This document shows, piece after piece, positions 1 through 5,652 of a stretch of DNA of 5,656 nucleotides (positions are counted from its first letter, which is position 1; every line of letters begins with the position of its first letter). The notes beneath the pieces are model-generated. The model saw nothing but the letters and a program-made list of their open reading frames with translations, had not been told where the DNA came from and did not search any database. The DNA comes from an uncultured Fimbriimonadales bacterium (GTDB lineage: Bacteria; Armatimonadota; Fimbriimonadia; Fimbriimonadales; GBS-DC), in NCBI GenBank assembly GCA_937934465.1, contig CALGZO010000244.1, forward strand, positions 1-5,656, written 5' to 3'. A program made the position numbers and the translations under genes.

Positions 1-45
1 TGTCCAAGCCACGCAAGCACAGGTGCGACGCCATTCGTGGCGTCG
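1..45. repeat. Left edge of an interspersed palindromic repeat array
   Basis: Bases 1-12 (TGTCCAAGCCAC) equal the right half of the CTTGGACA/TGTCCAAG hairpin found complete at 5506-5525 and 5595-5614, so the window begins inside a repeat unit. Bases 26-45 form a perfect palindrome: CGACGCCA, loop TTCG, TGGCGTCG. The same stem recurs at 5393-5412, 5478-5497 and 5567-5586. I see no coding signal here. The array most likely fills the gap after a gene lying to the left of the window. The repeat identity is seen directly; the function is unknown. Confidence 0.85.
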
Positions 46-61
46 GTAGCTGAGTGTTTTT

Positions 62-154
62 GACCCCCTCCTTTAGGTTCCCCCTGCAAGCAGGGGGAAC
101 CAACTGAGAAAAATCGGTTCCCCCTTTTCAAGGGGGAACCTGCAGGAGGGGGTT
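62..154. mobile_element. MITE-like / REP-like nested inverted-repeat element
   Basis: Terminal inverted repeats ACCCCCTCCT (63-72) and AGGAGGGGGT (144-153) are perfectly complementary over 10 bp. Inside lie two further hairpins with almost the same arm: GGTTCCCCCTG (76-86) with its complement at 91-101, loop CAAG, and GGTTCCCCCTT (116-126) with its complement at 130-140, loop TTC. The element can fold as a three-way junction, or as one long hairpin because 76-86 nearly matches the complement of 130-140. Non-autonomous miniature elements and REP/BIME elements have this design. No transposase and no clear target-site duplication are visible, so mobility is inferred only. Confidence 0.6.
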
Positions 155-196
155 CCGCATACAACAGGCGAATTTTCGAACACCCTCGACCTCCCC

Positions 197-226
197 TTGA
201 CAAACCCACCCCAGATGAGGTATTAT
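197..226 (+). promoter_or_regulatory. Sigma-70-type promoter of the cobW-like/permease unit
   Basis: A perfect -35 box TTGACA (197-202) is followed after 18 bp by TATTAT (221-226), which matches the TATAAT consensus at 5 of 6 positions. Transcription would start near 233, giving a leader of about 24 bases before the ATG at 257. The leader holds a purine-rich ribosome binding site, AGGAG (246-250), six bases before the start codon. It is the best promoter match I see in the window. Confidence 0.75.
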
Positions 227-238
227 ACACACTAATAC
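220..238. promoter_or_regulatory. Candidate operator, 6-7-6 inverted repeat over the -10 box
   Basis: GTATTA (220-225) and TAATAC (233-238) are a perfect inverted repeat separated by seven bases. The left arm covers the -10 box and the right arm covers the expected start of transcription, the usual place for a repressor. Because the first gene resembles zinc-regulated COG0523 GTPases, a metal sensor (Zur/Fur or ArsR/SmtB type) is the natural candidate. The site does not match a textbook Zur 7-1-7 box, so the regulator is not identified. Confidence 0.55.
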
Positions 239-256
239 ATACTGCAGGAGAGGACG

Positions 257-1342
257 ATGCGAACGCCAATCCCCGTAACGGTGCTGGTGGGCTTTCTGGG
301 CGGCGGCAAGACCACGCTGCTGAACCGTATCCTGACGCAGGCAGAGCGCAAGTTCGCCGTGATTGTGAACGATTTCGCGGACCTGAGTATCGACGCTAAA
401 CTGGTGAGCCGACGCGAAGAGCAACTCATCGAGCTCAGCAACGGCTGCATCTGCTGTACCTTGCGCGGCGACTTGCTGGAGGAACTCAAACGCCTCAGCG
501 ACGCGCCCGATATCGATTACATCCTCGTCGAGTCGACAGGGCTGGGCGAGCCGCTGCCGATTGCACAAACTTTTTACATGGATGACTTACAACAGCGCGT
601 GCGCTTAGACAACCTCGTGTCGGTGATTGACGCCGCCAACTTCTGGCGTTATTACGAAAGCGAGGCGCCTGATGAGAACAACCCTGACGAGACGATTGCC
701 CTCGCGCCGCTGCTGATGGATCAGATAGAGTTCGCGAACACGATTGTTCTCAATAAGGTGGACTTGGCAGACCCCGACGCCGTGAACGCGCTGGAAGCAC
801 TGGCGCGCCAGCTCAACCCATCAGCGCGCATCTTGAGGGCGCAACACGGAAATGTTCCGCTTAGCGAGCTGCTGGACACGCAACGCTACGACTACGAGCA
901 GGGCTTCGAGCATCCCGACTGGGAAGAAGAGTGGCACAAAACGGGCAGCGAGTCGGAGGAGTACGGGTTCAGCAGTTTCGTCTATCGCTCAGACCGCCCC
1001 TTCGCTTGGGAGCGGTTCGAGGCGATGCTCCAACAGTGGCATCCGAGCATCGTGCGCTGCAAGGGGCTTGCGGTCTTCGCCGACCATGACCCTGTAATCC
1101 TGCAGCAGGCGGGGGCGCATGTGGCGTTGGATATTCTCGATTTCAGCGACGAACCGACCGACGCGCCTGCGCTGCCCAGCCCTGCCGACGAGGAAGCGTT
1201 CGAGGGGTGCTTCATCAACCCCATCACGCAGTACGGCGACGCCGACCCCGATACGCTGACTACAGAACTGGTCTTTATCGGGCAGAACATGCCCGAAGCG
1301 GCGATACGACAACAGTTGGACGCCTGTCTTGTGGAGCAGTAG
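257..1342 (+). CDS. COG0523 (CobW/YciC/ZigA-like) metal-chaperone GTPase
   Basis: This 361-residue protein belongs to the G3E family of P-loop GTPases that deliver metal ions to target proteins. Visible motifs: Walker A GFLGGGKTT (residues 12-20, with Gly16 where Ser is common); the family's metal-binding CxCC in GCICC (63-67); the switch/Walker B-like ESTGLGEP (92-99); and the guanine-specificity motif NKVD (166-169). A linker rich in His, Glu and Trp (about 219-237) leads into the C-terminal CobW_C domain (about 237-357), which ends in VFIGQNMPEAAIRQQLDACL. The WEEEW...EEYGFSSFVYR stretch and that ending resemble the YciC/ZigA subgroup, which is induced by zinc starvation under Zur in other bacteria. 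It is therefore probably a cytosolic zinc-handling protein rather than the cobalamin enzyme CobW. The start is set by AGGAG six bases upstream. It is the first gene of a unit with the permease, 18 bases downstream. Confidence 0.9.
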   Translation: MRTPIPVTVLVGFLGGGKTTLLNRILTQAERKFAVIVNDFADLSIDAKLVSRREEQLIELSNGCICCTLRGDLLEELKRLSDAPDIDYILVESTGLGEPLPIAQTFYMDDLQQRVRLDNLVSVIDAANFWRYYESEAPDENNPDETIALAPLLMDQIEFANTIVLNKVDLADPDAVNALEALARQLNPSARILRAQHGNVPLSELLDTQRYDYEQGFEHPDWEEEWHKTGSESEEYGFSSFVYRSDRPFAWERFEAMLQQWHPSIVRCKGLAVFADHDPVILQQAGAHVALDILDFSDEPTDAPALPSPADEEAFEGCFINPITQYGDADPDTLTTELVFIGQNMPEAAIRQQLDACLVEQ

Positions 1343-1360
1343 AGCAACGGAGGTGCATCG

Positions 1361-2341
1361 ATGAAGGAGATACCCCCGTATCTGGTGGACCCGTTCGCGC
1401 CGATTACGGCGTTCTCGAAGTGGGTGGGGCGCACGCTCACGCAGTGGCTGCCTGAACACCCGCTGACGGCGTTTCTGGACTACTGGATTTATGACTTTGT
1501 GAAGGTGGCGATTCTGCTGGCGCTGACCACCACGCTCTTGGGCATCGTGCGGCGATTGGTGGGCGTGGGGTGGCTGCGGCGGAGCGTCGGGCGCGACGAT
1601 TGGCGCGGGATTATGGCAGGCGCGGTGCTGGGCGTGTTCACCCCTGTCTGCTCGTGCAGTGTGACGCCGTTGTATGCCTCGCTGCTGCATGCGGGGGCGT
1701 CGCGCTCGTCGGCGGGGGCGTTCCTGTTCGCCGCGCCCGCCGTGAACGAGTTCGCGATTGTCGTGGTGCTGATAGCGCTGGGGTGGCAAGGCGCGCTGCT
1801 CTACTTGGTTCTGGGGATGGCGGCGGCGATGCTCACAGGGCGCTACGCGCACCGCTTGGGGCTGACGCCGTGCGACCTCTGCAACGCGCCCACGCTACAG
1901 GTGTTCGCCGATAGGCGGCGCGCGCCGCTGCATCTGCTGCGCGACAGCGTGATGGAGTCGTTGGGGCTGCTACGACGGCTGCTGGTCGCGCTGCTCATAG
2001 GCACGGCGCTGGCGGCTGTTCTGGTGAACTACAACCTGCGCCCTGTAGAGGTGATGCTACAGATTGGGCATGCGTGGTGGTCGCCTGTGGTAGGCGTGTT
2101 GTTGGGGCTGCCGTTGGATGTGAACGCAGCGGTCGCCATCCCCATTCTGCTGCCCTTGGCGGAAGCGGGACTGCCTCTTGGCACGCTGATTGCGCTCATG
2201 ATGGCGACCACGCTCGCGTCGTTCCCTGAAGCGGCGGTGCTGAAACCGCTCATCGGCTGGAAGGGCTTGCTCAAACTCGGCGGTTGGTACTTCCTCTACT
2301 GCACAATAATCGGGCTCGCGCTGAACCTCGTAGCGCGATAG
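1361..2341 (+). CDS. DUF318/YraQ-type permease (SO_0444-like), putative metal transporter
   Basis: This 326-residue polytopic membrane protein has about eight hydrophobic segments by eye (near 47-68, 84-105, 118-140, 142-160, 206-224, 240-258, 272-291, 305-324). The diagnostic motif is TPVCSCSVTP (94-103), followed by PAVNE (126-130). A second, related half reads LPLDVNAAVAIPILLPLAEAG (split here: 250-260 and 261-270), then ASFPEAAVL (286-294). This internal duplication is typical of the COG0701/DUF318 family, which includes the SO_0444 Cu/Zn efflux proteins and ArsP organoarsenical exporters. An extra CDLC (171-174) in the central, probably soluble loop could bind a metal. GGAGG (1349-1353) lies seven bases before the ATG, and the gap from the previous stop is 18 bases, so it should be cotranscribed with the GTPase. 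Family assignment is firm; the substrate (Zn, Cu or arsenical) and direction are inferred. Confidence 0.85.
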   Translation: MKEIPPYLVDPFAPITAFSKWVGRTLTQWLPEHPLTAFLDYWIYDFVKVAILLALTTTLLGIVRRLVGVGWLRRSVGRDDWRGIMAGAVLGVFTPVCSCSVTPLYASLLHAGASRSSAGAFLFAAPAVNEFAIVVVLIALGWQGALLYLVLGMAAAMLTGRYAHRLGLTPCDLCNAPTLQVFADRRRAPLHLLRDSVMESLGLLRRLLVALLIGTALAAVLVNYNLRPVEVMLQIGHAWWSPVVGVLLGLPLDVNAAVAIPILLPLAEAGLPLGTLIALMMATTLASFPEAAVLKPLIGWKGLLKLGGWYFLYCTIIGLALNLVAR

Positions 2342-2365
2342 CGCGCTGCGTCCGATCGCTTGGGG

Positions 2366-2371
2366 TACAAT
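2366..2371 (+). promoter_or_regulatory. Weak candidate -10 box before the dinB-like gene
   Basis: TACAAT (2366-2371) matches the -10 consensus at 5 of 6 positions and lies 17 bases before the ATG at 2388, in the only gap (46 bases) between the permease and the dinB-like gene. No convincing -35 box lies at the right distance (2343-2348 is GC-rich). It may give the dinB-like/pgk pair a promoter separate from the metal module, but read-through from upstream is equally possible. Confidence 0.3.
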
Positions 2372-2387
2372 TCGCGCGGAGCAGGCG

Positions 2388-2885
2388 ATGAGGACGCGAG
2401 TGCAATTCCTGAGGGAGCTGATCGAGCGCAACTACGAAGGCAGTGTGTGGCACAGCTTCAAAACGGCTGTGCGCGACCTGACGGAGGAGGAAGCCCTGTG
2501 GGTTCCGCCCACAGGCTACAAGGGCTACCGCTGGGCGGACGGCACAATCCTCAAGATTATCTTCCATCTGGGCGCGGACAAGCTGGTGCAGCTTTCCACT
2601 GCGTTCGGTGAGGGCGGGGTGGACTGGCGGGCGATGGAGGTGCGCTTCCGCGCGATGGGGGGCAACCTGAACGCCGCGCTCCAAATCGCCCAAGAAGGCT
2701 ACGAAAGCACCCTCGACGCGCTCGCGCCACTCACCGACGACGACCTCGCCGTAGAGCGACCCTTCTATGGCGGCGGACGCATGCCCACAGGCGACCTCTT
2801 CCTGATGCTCGCCGAACACGATGTGTACCACGCCGGACAAATCATCTATATTCGCGGGCTGTACGCCGCAGCGAAGGGGAAGTAG
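2388..2885 (+). CDS. DinB-like (DinB/YfiT fold) putative metal-dependent protein
   Basis: This 165-residue protein has the length and pattern of the DinB four-helix-bundle superfamily. The expected metal-binding histidine triad is present: His60 in IIFHLGADK at the end of helix 2, and His144 and His148 in the C-terminal AEHDVYHAGQI motif. Members bind Zn, Ni or Mn. Some are thiol-dependent S-transferases (bacillithiol or mycothiol type), but most have no known reaction, so no substrate is assigned. The protein is soluble, with no signal peptide. A purine-rich GGAG (2378-2381) lies six bases before the ATG. Its 3' end carries the ribosome binding site of pgk, and its stop codon is two bases before the pgk ATG, so the two are probably translationally coupled. 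A link to the upstream metal genes is possible but not shown. Confidence 0.8.
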   Translation: MRTRVQFLRELIERNYEGSVWHSFKTAVRDLTEEEALWVPPTGYKGYRWADGTILKIIFHLGADKLVQLSTAFGEGGVDWRAMEVRFRAMGGNLNAALQIAQEGYESTLDALAPLTDDDLAVERPFYGGGRMPTGDLFLMLAEHDVYHAGQIIYIRGLYAAAKGK

Positions 2886-2887
2886 CC

Positions 2888-4072
2888 ATGCAGAAGAAGA
2901 CAGTGCGGGACATCGAAACGCGCGGCAAGCGCGTGCTTATGCGTGTGGACTTCAATGTGCCGATTCAGGACGGGCGCATCACCGACGACCGACGCATTCG
3001 CGAGTCGCTCCCCACGATTCAGTACCTGCTGGAGCAGGGCGCGACGGTCGTCCTGATGTCGCATTTTGGGCGTCCGAAGGGTCAACGCAACCCAGAGTTC
3101 AGCCTGCGCCCTGTGGCGGAGCGATTGAGCGAGCTGCTGGGACGCCCTGTGCATTTCTTCGAGGATTGCATAGGCGAGGCGGTGGAGCAGGGCGTGCAGA
3201 GCCTGCCCCCGAACTCGGCGGCGCTGCTGGAGAATGTGCGTTTCTACCCACAAGAAGAGGCGAACGACCCCGAGTTCGCCCGCGCGTTGGCGCGTCTGGG
3301 CGAGGTCTATGTGAACGACGCTTTCGGCTCGGCGCACCGCGCCCACGCCTCCACCGAAGGCGTCGCGCGCTACCTGCCCGCCGTCGCCGGATTGCTGATG
3401 GAGAAGGAGCTGCGCTATCTGGGGCAAGCGCTGAGCAATCCCGAACGCCCCTTCGTCGCGATATTGGGCGGTGCGAAAGTGCGCGACAAAATCGGCGTCA
3501 TTCAGAACCTGCTGCCCAAAGTAGACCGTCTGCTGATTGGCGGCGGGATGGCGTTCACCTTCCTCAAGGCGCAAGGCTACGAGATTGGCAAGTCGCTACT
3601 GGACGCCGAGAACTTGGAGTTCGCCGCACAGATGTTGCAACAGGCGGGCGATAAGATACTCTTGCCGCGCGATGTGGTGGTCGCGCCCGCGCTGGAACCG
3701 AACCCGCCCACTCAAACTGTGCCTGCGAGCCAGATACCGCCCGACCAGATGGGGCTGGACATCGGCGTCGAGACGGCGCAGGTCTTCAGCGAGGTGGTGC
3801 GCAACGCTCGCACGGTGGTCTGGAACGGACCGCTCGGCGCGTTCGAGACGCCGCCTTTTGAAGCAGGCACCCGCGCCGTGCTGCACGCCTTAGCCGAGTC
3901 GGGCGCGGTCTCCATCTTAGGTGGGGGCGACACGGCGGCGGCTGCCGAGCAACTCGGCTTCGCTGACAAGATGACCCACATCTCCACTGGCGGCGGCGCG
4001 TCGCTGGAGTTTCTGGAGGGGCGCACACTGCCCGGCGTCGCCGCGCTCCAAGACCGTAATTCGCACCTCTAA
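2888..4072 (+). CDS. pgk: Phosphoglycerate kinase
   Basis: This 394-residue cytosolic glycolytic enzyme interconverts 1,3-bisphosphoglycerate plus ADP and 3-phosphoglycerate plus ATP. All landmarks are in order. In the N-domain, which binds the phosphoglycerate: RVDFNVP (19-25), SHFGRPKG (58-65), ENVRF (115-119) and NDAFGSAHRAHAS (143-155). In the C-domain, which binds the nucleotide: GGAKVRDK (194-201), GGGMAFTFLKAQG (218-230), WNGPLGAFE (312-320), GGGDTA (345-350) and STGGGASLEFLEG (366-378). Length is normal for a bacterial single-domain Pgk with no fused triosephosphate isomerase. AGGGGA (2875-2880), seven bases before the ATG, is the ribosome binding site and lies in the end of the dinB-like gene. 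The neighbourhood is unusual: no gap or tpiA gene is adjacent within the window. No obvious terminator follows in the 49 bases before the pilin-like gene. Confidence 0.98.
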   Translation: MQKKTVRDIETRGKRVLMRVDFNVPIQDGRITDDRRIRESLPTIQYLLEQGATVVLMSHFGRPKGQRNPEFSLRPVAERLSELLGRPVHFFEDCIGEAVEQGVQSLPPNSAALLENVRFYPQEEANDPEFARALARLGEVYVNDAFGSAHRAHASTEGVARYLPAVAGLLMEKELRYLGQALSNPERPFVAILGGAKVRDKIGVIQNLLPKVDRLLIGGGMAFTFLKAQGYEIGKSLLDAENLEFAAQMLQQAGDKILLPRDVVVAPALEPNPPTQTVPASQIPPDQMGLDIGVETAQVFSEVVRNARTVVWNGPLGAFETPPFEAGTRAVLHALAESGAVSILGGGDTAAAAEQLGFADKMTHISTGGGASLEFLEGRTLPGVAALQDRNSHL

Positions 4073-4110
4073 CTCTCGCGCAAGTGGCAGGAATATCACG
4101 AACTCCGTTG

Positions 4111-4116
4111 TATGAT
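4111..4116 (+). promoter_or_regulatory. -10 box suggesting a leaderless pilin-like mRNA
   Basis: TATGAT (4111-4116, 5 of 6 to consensus) ends only five bases before the ATG at 4122. With usual spacing, transcription would start at about 4122-4124, at the start codon itself. No Shine-Dalgarno sequence precedes either ATG 4122 or ATG 4137, unlike the other genes here. No good -35 box is visible about 17 bases upstream. Confidence 0.45.
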
Positions 4117-4121
4117 TCTTA

Positions 4122-5081
4122 ATGGATCTACTGACGATGCGACGAAGCGGATTTACACTGATTGAGCTATTGGTCGTAATCGCGATTATCGCCATCTTGG
4201 CGGCGATTCTGTTCCCTGTGTTTGCGCGTGCGCGCGAGAGTGCCCGCAAGACACAGTGCTTGAATAACATGCGTCAGCTGGGCACAGCGATTAGCATGTA
4301 CACCAACGATTACGATGAGTACTTCCCTGAGTTAGCCAGCGGCGGCTGCTGGGGGCGCGCAGGCATCGCCAACGCGCTCTGGAGCCGACAAATCTACCCC
4401 TATGTGAAGAACAAGGGCGTCTTCGAGTGTCCATCCGCCAGCATCTCGCGCGGAGGGATGCGCTTCTGGTCGGATGTTCCTGTGCCTGAAGACCGTGAAG
4501 TGAACCCACCGCCTTGTAATAATCAGCACACCGACCGTCGTGCGATGCCCATCGGGATGAACAAATTCTTCGCCCCCTACTGGCAGTGCCGCGAAGGTGT
4601 AGACCCCGGCTGCAACGCCCGCTGGGACCCGTGCGCCACGCTGGGTATCCCTGCTTGCGACTCGGTCTGCGCGTCGCAGTATATCAGCCACGCGCGTATT
4701 CGCGAAGCCGCGAAGATGGTGGTGCTAACCGATGGCGTGACGAGCTGCAACGGCGGCGGCGGCTACTGGATTAATGTCGCCAGCCCTGTCAACGCATTCT
4801 TCGGCATCTCGGGACGCCACGAGGGACACAACATCACCTTCGCGGACGGACACAGCAAGTGGTATCCCCTGCGCGCCACCGAATCGTGGCTCACACAAGC
4901 AGACCCCAACTTGCGCATGTCGTCCACTCAGCACCGAGCGATGGTGCAAGAGCGGGTCAGCTCGGGCGCGCAAAACTTCACCTGTGTGAACTTCAACCCT
5001 GCTGGCGTCCACTGGAACCCGATGGTAGCGTATCCGGGCGACGACCCGAACATCGATCAACGCTGCCAATCGACCATGTAA
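4122..5081 (+). CDS. Type IV pilin-like (DUF1559-type) pseudopilin, cysteine-rich
   Basis: This 319-residue protein has a classical class III prepilin N-terminus: a basic leader ending MRRSG, cleavage after Gly10, then FTLIELLVVIAIIAILAAIL with Glu15 as the +5 glutamate. This hydrophobic helix spans about 11-33 and is followed by FPVFARARESARKTQCLNNMRQLGTAISMY, typical of the DUF1559 group abundant in Planctomycetes and Armatimonadota. The globular part carries an H-X8-DG motif (His233, Asp242-Gly243), one residue shorter than the usual H-X9-DG. It has 12 cysteines (46, 76, 103, 132, 156, 164, 171, 179, 183, 209, 288, 315), suggesting disulfides outside the membrane. About 76 residues follow the DG motif, a long tail. 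Processing by a prepilin peptidase and export through a type II/IV pilus machinery are inferred from the family. The start is taken at 4122 because of the -10 box just upstream; ATG 4137 (residue 6) would give the more usual short leader MRRSG. Confidence 0.88.
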   Translation: MDLLTMRRSGFTLIELLVVIAIIAILAAILFPVFARARESARKTQCLNNMRQLGTAISMYTNDYDEYFPELASGGCWGRAGIANALWSRQIYPYVKNKGVFECPSASISRGGMRFWSDVPVPEDREVNPPPCNNQHTDRRAMPIGMNKFFAPYWQCREGVDPGCNARWDPCATLGIPACDSVCASQYISHARIREAAKMVVLTDGVTSCNGGGGYWINVASPVNAFFGISGRHEGHNITFADGHSKWYPLRATESWLTQADPNLRMSSTQHRAMVQERVSSGAQNFTCVNFNPAGVHWNPMVAYPGDDPNIDQRCQSTM

Positions 5082-5089
5082 GCGATTCT

Positions 5090-5112
5090 GGGGGAGCCAC
5101 TGTTGCTCCCCC
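5090..5112 (+). terminator. Strong stem-loop after the pilin-like gene, no U-tract
   Basis: GGGGGAGC (5090-5097) pairs perfectly with GCTCCCCC (5105-5112) around a 7-base loop, starting nine bases after the stop codon. A run of T does not follow (next bases GACTTGAG), so it is not a standard intrinsic terminator. The next ribosome binding site is only 12 bases beyond the stem. It could be a partial terminator or a 3'-end stabiliser that lowers the output of the downstream small gene relative to the pilin. No promoter is visible between it and that gene. Confidence 0.5.
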
Positions 5113-5136
5113 GACTTGAGTTGCGGAGGCTACCTT

Positions 5137-5337
5137 ATGAAACAAGAAATCCCTACTTGGGCAGTGATTGTTGTGATTGTGTTGGCGTTGGGTTTAGTCG
5201 GCGCGTGGTTCTACTCCAGCGCGAATAAAGCGGGCAGCGATGCAGTAGTGGAGAAGAGCTTCGGCGACGAGTCGAACCCGTTCGGCAACCAAACGCCGCC
5301 TCAGGGTCAGATGGGCGCAGGCGCGAGCGGTCCCTAA
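5137..5337 (+). CDS. Small single-pass membrane protein, unknown function
   Basis: This 66-residue protein has a short polar N-terminus (MKQEIPT), one strongly hydrophobic helix (about 8-27, WAVIVVIVLALGLVGAWFY) and a hydrophilic tail rich in Gly, Gln, Pro and Asn (about 44-66, ending AGASGP). I recognise no family. There is no lipobox cysteine, so it is probably a membrane-anchored protein with the tail outside (inferred from topology habits, not shown). GGAGG (5125-5129) lies seven bases before the ATG, so the in-frame TTG at 5116, within the post-hairpin spacer, is not the likely start. Its position 55 bases after the pseudopilin stop, with no promoter in between, suggests cotranscription and perhaps a shared surface role. 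Confidence 0.75.
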   Translation: MKQEIPTWAVIVVIVLALGLVGAWFYSSANKAGSDAVVEKSFGDESNPFGNQTPPQGQMGAGASGP

Positions 5338-5440
5338 GCAGCTCGCCGCGCCTGAAGAGCATCGGCGTCCCCGCCGACGCACAACTCAGGTGCGACGCCA
5401 TTCGTGGCGTCGCAACGCCCTCGCCAACAAAACTCAAATC

Positions 5441-5618
5441 CGTACCGTCGGCGTCCCCGCCGACGCCCTCTCTGGTGCGACGCCATTCTTGGCGTCGTGC
5501 TGGTGCTTGGACAGGAATGTCCAAGCCACTGTAGCGTCAGAGTCCCTGCCGACGCCTTCTCTGGTGCGACGCCATTCTTGGCGTCGTGTTGGTGCTTGGA
5601 CAAGACTGTCCAAGCCAC
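5441..5618. repeat. Two tandem 89-bp composite repeat units
   Basis: Bases 5441-5529 and 5530-5618 align without gaps. The right-hand 68 bases of each unit (5462-5529 and 5551-5618) differ at only four positions, two of them in the hairpin loop; the left-hand 21 bases differ at five. Each unit holds a type A hairpin followed eight bases later by a type B hairpin; the type C stem is intact in the first unit and degraded in the second. In type B an outer GTG/CAC pairing continues the stem past one bulged C. The 89-base period is not a multiple of three, so it is not a protein repeat. Confidence 0.85.
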
Positions 5619-5630
5619 GAGTGCGCAAGC

Positions 5631-5652
5631 GCGACGGCAGGAATGCCGTCGC
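5631..5652. repeat. Type D hairpin at the right edge
   Basis: GCGACGGCA (5631-5639) and TGCCGTCGC (5644-5652) form a perfect 9-bp stem around loop GGAA. The loop is the same as in the type B hairpin at 5506-5525, while the stem is different and only loosely like type A. It lies four bases from the window end, and the array probably continues. Confidence 0.8.

Noticed and set aside
128..568. Minus-strand frame over the promoter and the start of the GTPase gene
   Set aside because: It overlaps the promoter, the MITE-like element and the conserved P-loop region of the real gene; no motif was recognised.
257..1342. CobW of cobalamin biosynthesis
   Set aside because: No cobalamin genes are nearby, and the C-terminal features resemble the zinc-linked YciC/ZigA subgroup of COG0523, so the cobW symbol was not assigned.
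989..1852. Long minus-strand open frame opposite the GTPase and permease
   Set aside because: It crosses two well-recognised + strand genes, its translation is Arg/His/Gln-rich low-complexity, and it has no family motif: a GC-rich antisense shadow.
2271..3574. Minus-strand open frames opposite the dinB-like gene and pgk (2271-2840 and 2846-3574)
   Set aside because: The + strand frames carry the conserved DinB histidines and all Pgk motifs. The minus frames show no recognisable domain.
2821..3654. Alternative + frame of 277 codons within pgk
   Set aside because: It is out of frame with pgk and its translation is Arg/Ala/Gly-rich without motifs: a frame shadow.
5090..5112. Canonical intrinsic terminator
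   Set aside because: The stem is good but no T-run follows, so I report it only as a terminator-like stem-loop with moderate confidence.
5116..5136. TTG start giving a 73-residue version of the small membrane protein
   Set aside because: The segment contains the GGAGG ribosome binding site for ATG 5137, and TTG 5116 has only the hairpin before it.
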